A program made the position numbers and the translations under genes. The notes beneath the pieces were generated by a model. That model made no database searches. It was not told the origin of the DNA and saw only the letters and a list, made by a program, of their open reading frames with translations. This document shows, in pieces, positions 33,208 through 41,356 of a stretch of DNA of 64,000 bases (within the stretch, counting starts at the first letter, position 1; every line of letters begins with the position of its first letter). The DNA is from Streptomyces sp. HNM0574 (GTDB lineage: Bacteria; Actinomycetota; Actinomycetes; Streptomycetales; Streptomycetaceae), in contig NZ_JAASAH010000004.1 in assembly GCF_012726235.1 (NCBI RefSeq), forward strand, positions 1-64,000. The letters run 5' to 3'.

Positions 33208-34823
33208 CGGACGGACGGCGGGGCTCCCGCGCGGGCGACGGCCGGGGCGGCGGGCTGCTCGTCGCCGGGACGACCTCGGACGCGGGCAAGAGCGTGGTGA
33301 CGGCGGGCATCTGCCGCTGGCTGGCCCGCGAGGGCGTCAAGGTGGCGCCGTTCAAGGCGCAGAACATGTCGCTGAATTCGTACGTGACCCTGGAGGGCGC
33401 GGAGATCGGGCGGGCGCAGGCCATGCAGGCGGCGGCGGCCCGTACCGAGCCCAGCGCGCTGATGAACCCGGTGCTGCTGAAGCCGGGCGGGGACCGTACG
33501 AGTCAGGTGGTGCTGCTGGGCAAGCCGGTCGGCGAGCTGAGCGCGCGCGGCTACCACGCGGACCGGCAGGCGCGGCTGGCCGAGACGGTCAACGGCTGCC
33601 TGGACGAACTGCGGCGCACCCACGACGCGGTGATCTGCGAGGGCGCGGGCAGCCCGGCCGAGATCAACCTGCGCCGCAGCGACATCGTCAACATGGGCCT
33701 GGCACGGGCGGCCCGGCTGCCGGTGGTCGTCGTCGGCGACATCGACCGCGGCGGGGTGTTCGCCTCGTTCTTCGGGACGACGGCGCTGCTCGCCGAGGAG
33801 GACCAGGAGCTGCTCGCGGGCTATCTGGTCAACAAGTTCCGCGGCGACGTCTCGCTGCTGGAACCCGGCCTGGAGATGCTGCGGCAGCTGACCGGCCGCC
33901 GGACGCTGGGCGTGCTGCCGTTCCGGCACGGCCTCGGCATCGACGAGGAGGACGGGCTGCGGGTCTCGCTGCGCGGCACCGTCCGCGAGTCGGCGACGGC
34001 GCCCGCGCACGGCACGGAGGTGCTGCGGGTCGCGGTGCTGCCCGTCCCGCTGATGTCGAACTTCACCGACGTGGACGCGCTGGCCGCCGAGCCGGGCGTC
34101 CTCGTCCGCTTCGCGGACCGGCCCGACGAACTGGCCGACGCCGACCTGGTCGTGGTCCCCGGCACCCGCGGGACCGTGCGGGCCCTGGCGTGGCTGCGCG
34201 AGCGCGGGCTCGCGGACGCGCTGCTGCGGCGCGCGGCCGAGGGCCGCCCGGTGCTCGGCATCTGCGGCGGCTACCAGCTGCTGGGCGAGCGGATCGAGGA
34301 CGACGTCGAGTCCCGGGAGGGGACGGTCGACGGGCTCGGACTGCTGCCCGTGCGGGTGCGGTTCGCGCCGGAGAAGACCCTGGCCCGGCCGCACGGGCGG
34401 GCCCTCGGGGAGGACGTCGAGGGGTACGAGATCCACCACGGGGTGGCCCGGGTGCACGGCGGCGAGCCGCTGTTCCACGGCCCCGACGGCACGGAGCCGG
34501 ACGGCTGCCGGGTCGGCGCGGTGTGGGGCACGCACTGGCACGGTTCGCTGGAGAGCGACGGGTTCCGCCGCGCGTTCCTGCGGCGGGTGGCCGAGGCTGC
34601 GGGCCGGACCGGCTTCGTCCCGGCCCCGGACACGAGCTTCGGCACGCTCCGCGAGGAGCAGCTCGACCTGCTGGGCGACCTGATCGCCGAACACGCCGAC
34701 ACGGACGCGCTGTTGCGGCTGATCGAGTCGGGCCCGCCCGCCGGTGTCCCGTTCGTCCCGCCGGGCGCGCCCGCGCCGGTCGGACTCCCGCCCGCGCGGG
34801 AAGCCGAGGGGGTGGCACCGTGA
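33204..34823 (+). CDS. cobQ: Cobyric acid synthase CobQ/CbiP
   Basis: A 539-residue amidotransferase that amidates four carboxylates of adenosylcobyrinic acid a,c-diamide. The N-terminal synthetase domain has the P-loop-like GTTSDAGKS (about 22-30) and FKAQNMSLNS; the C-terminal class I glutaminase domain shows GICGGYQLLG (nucleophile Cys near 353) and a His in THWHGSLES. The 40-residue C-terminus is Pro-rich. The start is GTG overlapping the cobD stop codon; the stop is overlapped by a tiny ORF leading to the chelatase gene. Confidence 0.95.
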   Translation: MTDGRRGSRAGDGRGGGLLVAGTTSDAGKSVVTAGICRWLAREGVKVAPFKAQNMSLNSYVTLEGAEIGRAQAMQAAAARTEPSALMNPVLLKPGGDRTSQVVLLGKPVGELSARGYHADRQARLAETVNGCLDELRRTHDAVICEGAGSPAEINLRRSDIVNMGLARAARLPVVVVGDIDRGGVFASFFGTTALLAEEDQELLAGYLVNKFRGDVSLLEPGLEMLRQLTGRRTLGVLPFRHGLGIDEEDGLRVSLRGTVRESATAPAHGTEVLRVAVLPVPLMSNFTDVDALAAEPGVLVRFADRPDELADADLVVVPGTRGTVRALAWLRERGLADALLRRAAEGRPVLGICGGYQLLGERIEDDVESREGTVDGLGLLPVRVRFAPEKTLARPHGRALGEDVEGYEIHHGVARVHGGEPLFHGPDGTEPDGCRVGAVWGTHWHGSLESDGFRRAFLRRVAEAAGRTGFVPAPDTSFGTLREEQLDLLGDLIAEHADTDALLRLIESGPPAGVPFVPPGAPAPVGLPPAREAEGVAP

Positions 34824-34894
34824 GGTACGCCCGACTCCCCCTCCCGTCACGCCAGTTCACCGCACCACCGTCCCAAGGAGGAAGCGCAGCATGA
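34820..34894 (+). CDS. Possible 24-codon bridging ORF, cobQ to chelatase
   Basis: GTG 34820 overlaps the cobQ stop codon (GTGA), and its own stop TGA (34892-34894) overlaps the chelatase start codon (ATGA). The product MRYARLPLPSRQFTAPPSQG followed by GSAA matches nothing known. It exactly fills the gap. It may be a translational coupler, a remnant of a lost gene, or chance; the chelatase also has its own AAGGAGG. Confidence 0.3.
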   Translation: MRYARLPLPSRQFTAPPSQGGSAA

Positions 34895-37038
34895 GCACCC
34901 CCTATCCGTTCACCGCGATCGTGGGGATGCGGGATCTCCAGCTGGGTCTGCTGCTCAACGCGGTGAACCCGCGGATCGGCGGCGTCCTGGTGCGCGGCGA
35001 GAAGGGCACCGCGAAGAGCACGGCCGTCCGGGCCCTCGCCGCGCTGATGCCGCCGGTCGCCGTCGTGCCCGGCTGCCGGTTCTCCTGCGCGCCCGGCGCG
35101 CCCGACCCGGCATGCCCGGACGGGCCGCACACCGACTGGGCGGAGGCCGCGGGCGGGGAAGCGGGCGAGTCGCGTCCGACGCGGATGGTCGAACTGCCCG
35201 TCGGCGCCTCGGAGGACCGGCTCGTCGGCGCGCTGGACATCGAGCGGGCGCTGTCGGAGGGCGTGAAGTCCTTCGAGCCGGGCCTGCTGGCGGCCGCGCA
35301 CCGCGGTGTGCTGTACGTCGACGAGGTGAACCTGCTCCACGACCACCTCGTGGACCTGCTGCTGGACGCGGCAGCGATGGGCGCCTCGTACGTGGAGCGC
35401 GAGGGCGTGTCCGTGCGGCACGCCGCGCGGTTCCTGCTCGTCGGCACGATGAACCCCGAAGAGGGCGAGCTGCGGCCGCAGTTGCTGGACCGGTTCGGGC
35501 TGACGGTCGAGGTCGCCGCGTCCCGGGACACCGACGAGCGGGTCGAAGTGGTCCGGCGGCGGCTGGAGTTCGACGACGCGCCCGAGGAGTTCACCGCGCG
35601 CTGGCAGGAGGAGGAGCGGGAGCTGCGCGAGCGCATCGCCGCGGCCCGCGCCCTGCTGCCGCAGGTGCGGCTGGGCGACCGCGCGCTCCGGCAGATCGCC
35701 GCGACCTGCGCCGCGTTCGAGGTCGACGGGATGCGCGCGGACATCGTCATGTCCCGTACGGCGACGACGCTGGCCGCCTGGGCGGGCCGCACCGAGGTGC
35801 TCGCCGAGGACGTCCGGCAGGCCGCGCTGCTGGCGCTGCCGCACCGCCGGCGCCGCAACCCCTTCGACTCGCCCGACCTGGACGAGGACAAGCTGGACGA
35901 GACGCTGGACCAGCACAGCGGCGAGGACGACCCGGACCCGGACGACGACCCCGACGGCGGCCCGGACGGCGGCGGGGGCGCGCCCTCCGACGAGGACGGC
36001 GGGCCCCGGGGCGAGTCCCCGGACGAGGCGCCCGCGGACGACACTTCGGTCCCGGAGCAGAGCCGCACCGAGGACACGCCCGGCACCCCCGAGCCCTCGC
36101 GGGACGCCACGCAGGAGACCCCGCAGGACTCGGCGGAGGAGCCCGCCGGTGACGCGGAGCAGCAGCCCGCCGGCGGCGCCGCACGCGAGCAGGCGGCCGC
36201 CGGTGCCGGGGAGCCGTTCAAGACCCGCCGGCTGTCCGTGCCAGGGCTGGGCGAGGGCGCCTCGGGCCGCCGCTCGCGCGCCCGCACCCCGCACGGCCGC
36301 ACCACCGGCGCGCGCCGCCCGCGCGGCACGCTCGGCAAGCTGCACGTGGCCGCCACGATGCAGGCCGCCGCGCCGCACCAGCACGCGCGCGGACGCCGCG
36401 GCCCCGGCCTCGTCGTCCGGCGGGACGACCTGCGCGAGTCGGTGCGCGAGGGGCGCGAGGGCAACCTCGTGCTGTTCGTCGTCGACGCCTCGGGGTCGAT
36501 GGCGGCGCGGAAGCGGATGAGCGCGGTCAAGGGCGCGGTGCTGTCGCTGCTGCTGGACGCGTACCAGCGGCGCGACAAGGTCGGCATGGTGACCTTCCGC
36601 CGGACCGGCGCCGAGGTCGTGCTCCCGCCGACGTCCTCGGTCGACGCGGCGGCGGCCCGACTGGAGTCGCTGCCGACGGGCGGGCGCACCCCGCTGGCCG
36701 ACGGGCTCGCGCAGGCCCGCGAGGTGCTGCGCGTCGAGCGGCTGCGCGACCCCTCGCGCCGTCCGCTGCTGGTCACCGTCACGGACGGGCGGGCCACCGG
36801 GGGCCCGGAGCCGGTCGGGCGGGCGCGGCGCGCGGCCCGGATGCTCGCGGCCGACGGCACGGCCTCGGTGGTCGTGGACTGCGAGTCCGGCCCCGTACGG
36901 CTCGGCCTGGCCGGGGAACTCGCGCGCGACCTGGGCGGGACCGCCGTCACGCTGGAAGAGCTGCGCGCCGACGCGGTGACCGACCTCGTCCGGGGCGTCA
37001 CCGGAACCACCACGACTCACGCACGGAGGGCAGCCTGA
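34891..37038 (+). CDS. Chelatase subunit ChlI-ChlD fusion (putative cobaltochelatase)
   Basis: A 715-residue protein. Residues 1-330 are a ChlI/BchI-type AAA+ ATPase: Walker A RGEKGTAKST (about 35-44), Walker B LYVDEVNLL (about 146), and NPEEGELRPQLLDRFG. An acidic, Pro/Glu-rich linker (about 335-450) leads to a ChlD-type von Willebrand A domain with MIDAS motif DASGS near residue 531. Such I-D fusions energise the large CobN subunit for cobalt insertion. No cobN gene lies beside it here, so its partner must be elsewhere. Strong AAGGAGG precedes ATG 34891. Confidence 0.9.
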   Translation: MSTPYPFTAIVGMRDLQLGLLLNAVNPRIGGVLVRGEKGTAKSTAVRALAALMPPVAVVPGCRFSCAPGAPDPACPDGPHTDWAEAAGGEAGESRPTRMVELPVGASEDRLVGALDIERALSEGVKSFEPGLLAAAHRGVLYVDEVNLLHDHLVDLLLDAAAMGASYVEREGVSVRHAARFLLVGTMNPEEGELRPQLLDRFGLTVEVAASRDTDERVEVVRRRLEFDDAPEEFTARWQEEERELRERIAAARALLPQVRLGDRALRQIAATCAAFEVDGMRADIVMSRTATTLAAWAGRTEVLAEDVRQAALLALPHRRRRNPFDSPDLDEDKLDETLDQHSGEDDPDPDDDPDGGPDGGGGAPSDEDGGPRGESPDEAPADDTSVPEQSRTEDTPGTPEPSRDATQETPQDSAEEPAGDAEQQPAGGAAREQAAAGAGEPFKTRRLSVPGLGEGASGRRSRARTPHGRTTGARRPRGTLGKLHVAATMQAAAPHQHARGRRGPGLVVRRDDLRESVREGREGNLVLFVVDASGSMAARKRMSAVKGAVLSLLLDAYQRRDKVGMVTFRRTGAEVVLPPTSSVDAAAARLESLPTGGRTPLADGLAQAREVLRVERLRDPSRRPLLVTVTDGRATGGPEPVGRARRAARMLAADGTASVVVDCESGPVRLGLAGELARDLGGTAVTLEELRADAVTDLVRGVTGTTTTHARRAA

Positions 37039-37634
37039 TGCCGAAAGGTCAGCCGAACGTCGTCCCGAACGACGGTCTCACCACCCGCCAGCGGCGGAAC
37101 CGTCCCCTGGTGGCGGTGCACACCGGCACCGGCAAGGGGAAGTCGACGGCCGCCTTCGGGCTCGCGCTGCGGGCCTGGAACCAGGGCTGGCCGATCGGGG
37201 TGTTCCAGTTCGTGAAGTCGGCGAAGTGGAAGGTCGGCGAGGAGCGCGCGCTGCGGGTGCTGGGCGCCACCGGCGAGGGCGGCACCGTCACCTGGAACAA
37301 GATGGGCGAGGGCTGGTCCTGGGTGCAGCGGGACCTGGAGTCCAGCGAGGAGGCGGCCAAGGAGGGCTGGGAGCAGGTCAAGCGCGACCTGGCCGCCGAG
37401 ACGTACGGGCTGTACGTGCTGGACGAGTTCAACTACCCGATGCACTGGGGCTGGATCGACCCCGCCGAGGTGGTCGAGGTGCTGCGGGACCGTCCCGGCC
37501 ACCAGCACGTGGTCATCACCGGGCGGAACGCGCCGCAGGAGCTGATCGACGCGGCCGACCTGGTCACCGAGATGGGCAAGGTCAAGCACCCGATGGACGC
37601 GGGCCAGAAGGGCCAGCGGGGCATCGAATGGTGA
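37038..37634 (+). CDS. cobO: Cob(I)yrinic acid a,c-diamide adenosyltransferase
   Basis: A 198-residue CobA/CobO-type ATP:corrinoid adenosyltransferase. HTGTGKGKSTAAFG (about 28-41) is the P-loop, VLDEFNYPMHWGW (about 130) the conserved central motif and KHPMDAGQKGQRGIEW the typical C-terminus. It transfers the adenosyl group of ATP to the cobalt of the corrin. The start overlaps the chelatase stop by one base (TGATG). Confidence 0.96.
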   Translation: MPKGQPNVVPNDGLTTRQRRNRPLVAVHTGTGKGKSTAAFGLALRAWNQGWPIGVFQFVKSAKWKVGEERALRVLGATGEGGTVTWNKMGEGWSWVQRDLESSEEAAKEGWEQVKRDLAAETYGLYVLDEFNYPMHWGWIDPAEVVEVLRDRPGHQHVVITGRNAPQELIDAADLVTEMGKVKHPMDAGQKGQRGIEW

Positions 37635-37672
37635 CCGCAGGCCGAGCACCGCACGCGGGGGACGCGCGGTGA
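37631..37672 (+). CDS. Possible 13-codon bridging ORF, cobO to cobB
   Basis: GTG 37631 overlaps the cobO stop codon and the frame MTAGRAPHAGDAR ends in a TGA (37670-37672) overlapping the GTG start of cobB. It mirrors the bridging ORF between cobQ and the chelatase gene. Coding status is unproven. Confidence 0.25.
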   Translation: MTAGRAPHAGDAR

Positions 37673-39084
37673 ACATCCCCCGGATCGTCGTCGCCGCGCC
37701 GTCCTCCGGCAGCGGCAAGACGACGGTGGCGACGGGCCTGATGGCCGCCTTCGCCGCCGCCGGTCTGTCCGTCTCCCCGCACAAGGTCGGCCCGGACTAC
37801 ATCGATCCGGGCTACCACGCGCTGGCCACCGGCCGCCCCGGACGCAACCTGGACAGCTATCTGTGCGGCCCCGGACTGGTCGCGCCGCTGTTCCTGCACG
37901 GCGCGGCCGGCTGCGAACTGGCCGTCGTCGAGGGCGTGATGGGCCTGTACGACGGCGCGGCGGGCGAGGGCGAGCTGGCCTCGACCGCGCAGGTCGCCAA
38001 GGAACTGCGGGCGCCGGTGGTGCTGGTGGTGGACGCCTCCTCGCAGTCCCGCTCGGTGGCGGCGCTGGTGCACGGCTTCGCCTCCTGGGACCCGGAGGTG
38101 CGGCTGGCCGGCGTCATCCTCAACAAGGTCGGCTCGGACCGGCACGAGGCGCTGCTGCGCGAGGCGCTCGGCTCCTCGGGCGTGCCGGTACTGGGTGTGC
38201 TGCGGCGGGCGCCGCAGGTGAGCACCCCGTCCCGGCACCTGGGCCTGGTGCCGGTGGCCGAACGGCGGGGCGAGGCCGTGGAGTCGGTGGCCGCGCTGGC
38301 CGAACGGGTCCGCGAGGGCGTGGATCTGGACACGGTGCTCGCGCTGGCCCGCAGCGCCCCCGACCTGCCCGCGACGCCCTGGGACCCGCACACCGCCGTG
38401 GCCGCCGGAGGCCCGGCGGGCGGCGGGCGTCCGGTGGTGGCCGTCGCGGGCGGCCCGGCGTTCACCTTCTCGTACGCCGAGCACGCCGAACTGCTCGCCG
38501 CGGCGGGCGCGGACGTCGTCACCTTCGACCCGCTGCGGGACGAGGCGCTGCCGGAGGGCACGCGCGGGCTCGTCATCGGCGGCGGCTTCCCCGAGGTGTA
38601 CGCGCCGGAGCTGTCGGCCAACACGCGGCTGCGCGCCGCGGTCGCCGGATTCCGGGGTCCTGTGGCGGCGGAGTGCGCCGGACTGCTCTATCTGGCACGG
38701 GAGTTGCGCCCGAAGCCGGAGGACGGCGGCGGCGCCTGGCCCATGTGCGGGGTGCTGGACGCGAGCGCGCGGATGACGCCGAAGCTGACGCTCGGCTACC
38801 GGCAGGCGGTCGCCGTGGGCGACAGCGTGCTGGCGGCCGCCGGGACCCGGGTCTCGGGGCACGAGTTCCACCGCACGGTGATCGAACCCGGCGCCGGCAC
38901 CGCTCCGGCCTGGGGCGTGGTCGCCCCGGAGCGCCGCGTCGAGGGCTTCGTACGGGGCCGGGTGCACGCCTCGTACCTGCACGTCCACTGGGCCTCGGTG
39001 CCGGAGGCGGCGAGCCGCTTCGTGGCGGCGGCGCGCGGGGGCGAGGGAACCGAGGAAGGAACCGAGAGGGGAGCCTCCGCGTGA
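37669..39084 (+). CDS. cobB: Cobyrinic acid a,c-diamide synthase
   Basis: A 471-residue glutamine-dependent amidotransferase (CobB/CbiA). The synthetase half has APSSGSGKTT (P-loop, 9-18) and HKVGPDYIDPGYH, while the glutaminase half has GGGFPEVYA and the Cys of AAECAGLLYLARE near 330, with a C-terminal His in VHASYLHVHW. It amidates the a and c side chains of cobyrinic acid. The start is GTG 37669, preceded by a GGGGGA stretch; the stop overlaps the next gene by GTGA. Confidence 0.95.
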   Translation: MNIPRIVVAAPSSGSGKTTVATGLMAAFAAAGLSVSPHKVGPDYIDPGYHALATGRPGRNLDSYLCGPGLVAPLFLHGAAGCELAVVEGVMGLYDGAAGEGELASTAQVAKELRAPVVLVVDASSQSRSVAALVHGFASWDPEVRLAGVILNKVGSDRHEALLREALGSSGVPVLGVLRRAPQVSTPSRHLGLVPVAERRGEAVESVAALAERVREGVDLDTVLALARSAPDLPATPWDPHTAVAAGGPAGGGRPVVAVAGGPAFTFSYAEHAELLAAAGADVVTFDPLRDEALPEGTRGLVIGGGFPEVYAPELSANTRLRAAVAGFRGPVAAECAGLLYLARELRPKPEDGGGAWPMCGVLDASARMTPKLTLGYRQAVAVGDSVLAAAGTRVSGHEFHRTVIEPGAGTAPAWGVVAPERRVEGFVRGRVHASYLHVHWASVPEAASRFVAAARGGEGTEEGTERGASA

Positions 39085-40214
39085 TCGGCCTGATCTCCGC
39101 GAGCCCGGCGGGCGAACGCGTCCGCGACCTGCTGGCCGCCGCCTGGCCCGGACACCTGCGGGAGCACCCGCTGCCCGCCACGGACACCGACGGTCCGTAC
39201 GCTCCCGGGCTCCCGGAGGACGCGGCCGCGCGGGTCGCGCGGGAGTGCGCCGCCGAGGAGCGGATCGTGTGCGTCCTCGGCACCGGGCCCGCGCTGCGCC
39301 TGCTCGCGCCGCTGCTGCGCGCGCGGACCACGGCCCCGGCCGTGGTGTGCGTCGACGAGGACGGCCGGTACGCGGTGCCGCTGCTGGCCGGTCCCGGGCA
39401 GGCGGCGCGGGAGCTGGCGGCCGCCGTCGCCGGTGCGCTGCCCGGCTGCGTCGCGGTTCCCGCCGCGGCCGGGGCGCCGACGGGCGTCCCCGTGCTGGAC
39501 TCCCTGGGCTGGCCGGTGGAGGGCGCGGCCGCGACCGTCGGCCGGGCCTTCCTGTCCGGTACGGACGTCGCCGTGTGCGACACCGTCGAGTGGCCGCTGC
39601 CCGCGCTGCCGCCGAACGTCCGCGCCACCGGCACCGCCCCGGGCGAGGGCGGCGGGCCCGGGCTGTGGATCACCGACCAGGTGGTGGCCACCGGCCCCAC
39701 CGAGGCCGTGCTGCGCCCGCCGACGCTGGGCATCGGGCTCGGCACCTGCCGGGGCACGGCGGCCGCCGAGATCGTGGAGCTGATCGAGCAGGCGCTGGAC
39801 GACGCGGGCCTGTCCGCGCGCTGCGTCGCCGAGCTGGCCACCCTCGACATCCGCGCCGACGAGCCGGGCCCGCGCGCGGCCGCCGAACGGTTCGGGGTGC
39901 CGCTGCGCACGTACCCGGCCGGGCGGCTCACGGCCGTCCCGGTGCCGAACCCGTCCCGGCGGGCCGGCGCCATGGTGGGCACGCCGTCCGTCGCGGAGGC
40001 GGCCGCGCTGCTGGCGGCCGACGGGTACGGCGAGCTGGTCGTCCCCAAGGTGGCCTCCCGGCCGCTGGACGGCAGCCCGGCCCGCGCCACCGCCGCCGTC
40101 ACTCGCCGCCGCCCGCTGCGCCCCCGCACCACCGGGGCCACGGCCGGGCAGGCCGCGGGTGGGCAGGCGGCGGAGTACGAGAAGCCCGAGGTGAGCGATG
40201 TCCATGTCGTCTGA
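39081..40214 (+). CDS. cbiG: CbiG-type cobalamin biosynthesis protein
   Basis: A 377-residue protein. Residues 1-130 resemble the CbiG N-terminal domain (VCVLGTGPALRLLAPLL, VCVDEDGRYAVPLLAG), the middle is variable, and residues about 215-340 form the CbiG C-terminal/CobE domain, beginning LGIGLGTCRGT. CbiG opens the delta-lactone of cobalt-precorrin-5A, releasing acetaldehyde; CobE-like domains also occur in the aerobic route. The start is GTG 39081 with GAGAGGGGAG upstream. The corrin methyltransferases are not in this window. Confidence 0.85.
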   Translation: MIGLISASPAGERVRDLLAAAWPGHLREHPLPATDTDGPYAPGLPEDAAARVARECAAEERIVCVLGTGPALRLLAPLLRARTTAPAVVCVDEDGRYAVPLLAGPGQAARELAAAVAGALPGCVAVPAAAGAPTGVPVLDSLGWPVEGAAATVGRAFLSGTDVAVCDTVEWPLPALPPNVRATGTAPGEGGGPGLWITDQVVATGPTEAVLRPPTLGIGLGTCRGTAAAEIVELIEQALDDAGLSARCVAELATLDIRADEPGPRAAAERFGVPLRTYPAGRLTAVPVPNPSRRAGAMVGTPSVAEAAALLAADGYGELVVPKVASRPLDGSPARATAAVTRRRPLRPRTTGATAGQAAGGQAAEYEKPEVSDVHVV

Positions 40215-41274
40215 GGCCGCTCCCCCGCCCGGCGGGCCCGATCTTCGGCACCACGGGGACGCCGAAGTGCGGGACGCCGAGGCCGGGTTGACGGATCTCG
40301 CGGTCAACGTGCGGACGGGGACGCCGCCCGGCTGGCTGGTCGAGCGGATCGCCGGTTCGCTGTCCGGTCTCGCCGCGTACCCGGACGGGCGTGCCGCCCG
40401 GGCCGCGGTCGCGGCGCGGCACGGGCTGCCCGAGGAGTGCGTGCTGCTGACGGCAGGCGCGGCCGAGGCGTTCGTGCTCGTCGCGCGTACGGTGCCCGCG
40501 CGGCGTCCCGTCGTGGTGCACCCGCAGTTCACCGAGCCCGAGGCCGCGCTGCGGGACGCGGGGCACACCGTCGGCCGGGTGCTGCTGCGCCGGGAGGACG
40601 GCTTCCGGCTGGACCCGGCGCTCGTGCCCGAGGACGCCGACCTGGTGGTGGTGGGCAACCCGACCAACCCGACCTCGGTGCTGCACCCGGCGGGCAGCCT
40701 CGCGGCGCTGGCGCGTCCCGGGCGCACGCTCGTCGTCGACGAGGCGTTCGTCGACGCGGTGCCGGGCGAACAGGAGTCCCTGGTCCCGCTGTTGGACGGG
40801 CTTCCCGGGCGGGTGATCGTACTGCGGAGCCTGACGAAGACCTGGGGCCTGGCGGGCCTGCGCATCGGCTACGTGCTGACCGACCGGGCGACCGCGGGCG
40901 AGCTGGCGGCCCGGCAGCCGCTGTGGCCCGTCTCCTCCCCGGCGCTGACGGCGGCCGTCGCCTGCTGCGAGCCCCCGGCGCTGGCCGAGGCGGAGGAGGC
41001 GGCGCGGCGCACCGACGAGGACCGGGCCCATCTGCTGGCGCGGCTGCGGGAGTTCGGGGAGCTGACGGCGGTGCCGGAGGCGCGCGGGCCGTTCGTCCTG
41101 GTGCGCTGCGAGGGCGCCGAGAAGCTGCGGCTCCGGCTGCGCGAGCTGGGCTTCGCCACCCGCCGCGGGGACACCTTCCCCGGCCTGGGCACCGAGTGGC
41201 TGCGGCTCGCGGTACGCGACCGCGCCACCACCGACCGGCTGGCGTCCGCGCTCCGGGAGGCGCTGCGCGGGTGA
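40198..41274 (+). CDS. cobC: CobC-like PLP-dependent aminotransferase (threonine-phosphate decarboxylase family)
   Basis: A 358-residue fold-type I PLP enzyme resembling the actinobacterial Rv2231c/CobC group. GNPTNPTS (about 152-159) and SLTKTWGLAGLRIGY (about 211-225; Lys forms the Schiff base) are characteristic, and RLAVRD near the C-terminus binds the carboxylate. It probably supplies aminopropanol phosphate for the nucleotide loop by decarboxylating threonine phosphate. The start overlaps cbiG by 17 bases, behind GAGGTGA. Confidence 0.88.
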   Translation: MSMSSEAAPPPGGPDLRHHGDAEVRDAEAGLTDLAVNVRTGTPPGWLVERIAGSLSGLAAYPDGRAARAAVAARHGLPEECVLLTAGAAEAFVLVARTVPARRPVVVHPQFTEPEAALRDAGHTVGRVLLRREDGFRLDPALVPEDADLVVVGNPTNPTSVLHPAGSLAALARPGRTLVVDEAFVDAVPGEQESLVPLLDGLPGRVIVLRSLTKTWGLAGLRIGYVLTDRATAGELAARQPLWPVSSPALTAAVACCEPPALAEAEEAARRTDEDRAHLLARLREFGELTAVPEARGPFVLVRCEGAEKLRLRLRELGFATRRGDTFPGLGTEWLRLAVRDRATTDRLASALREALRG

Positions 41275-41356
41275 GCCCCGGGGCGGCGGGGCGGCCGGGG
41301 CCCGGCGGTAGGGTCGGCGGCGTCGTCCGCCCCGCCGTCCCCGAGGAGCCCAGGCC

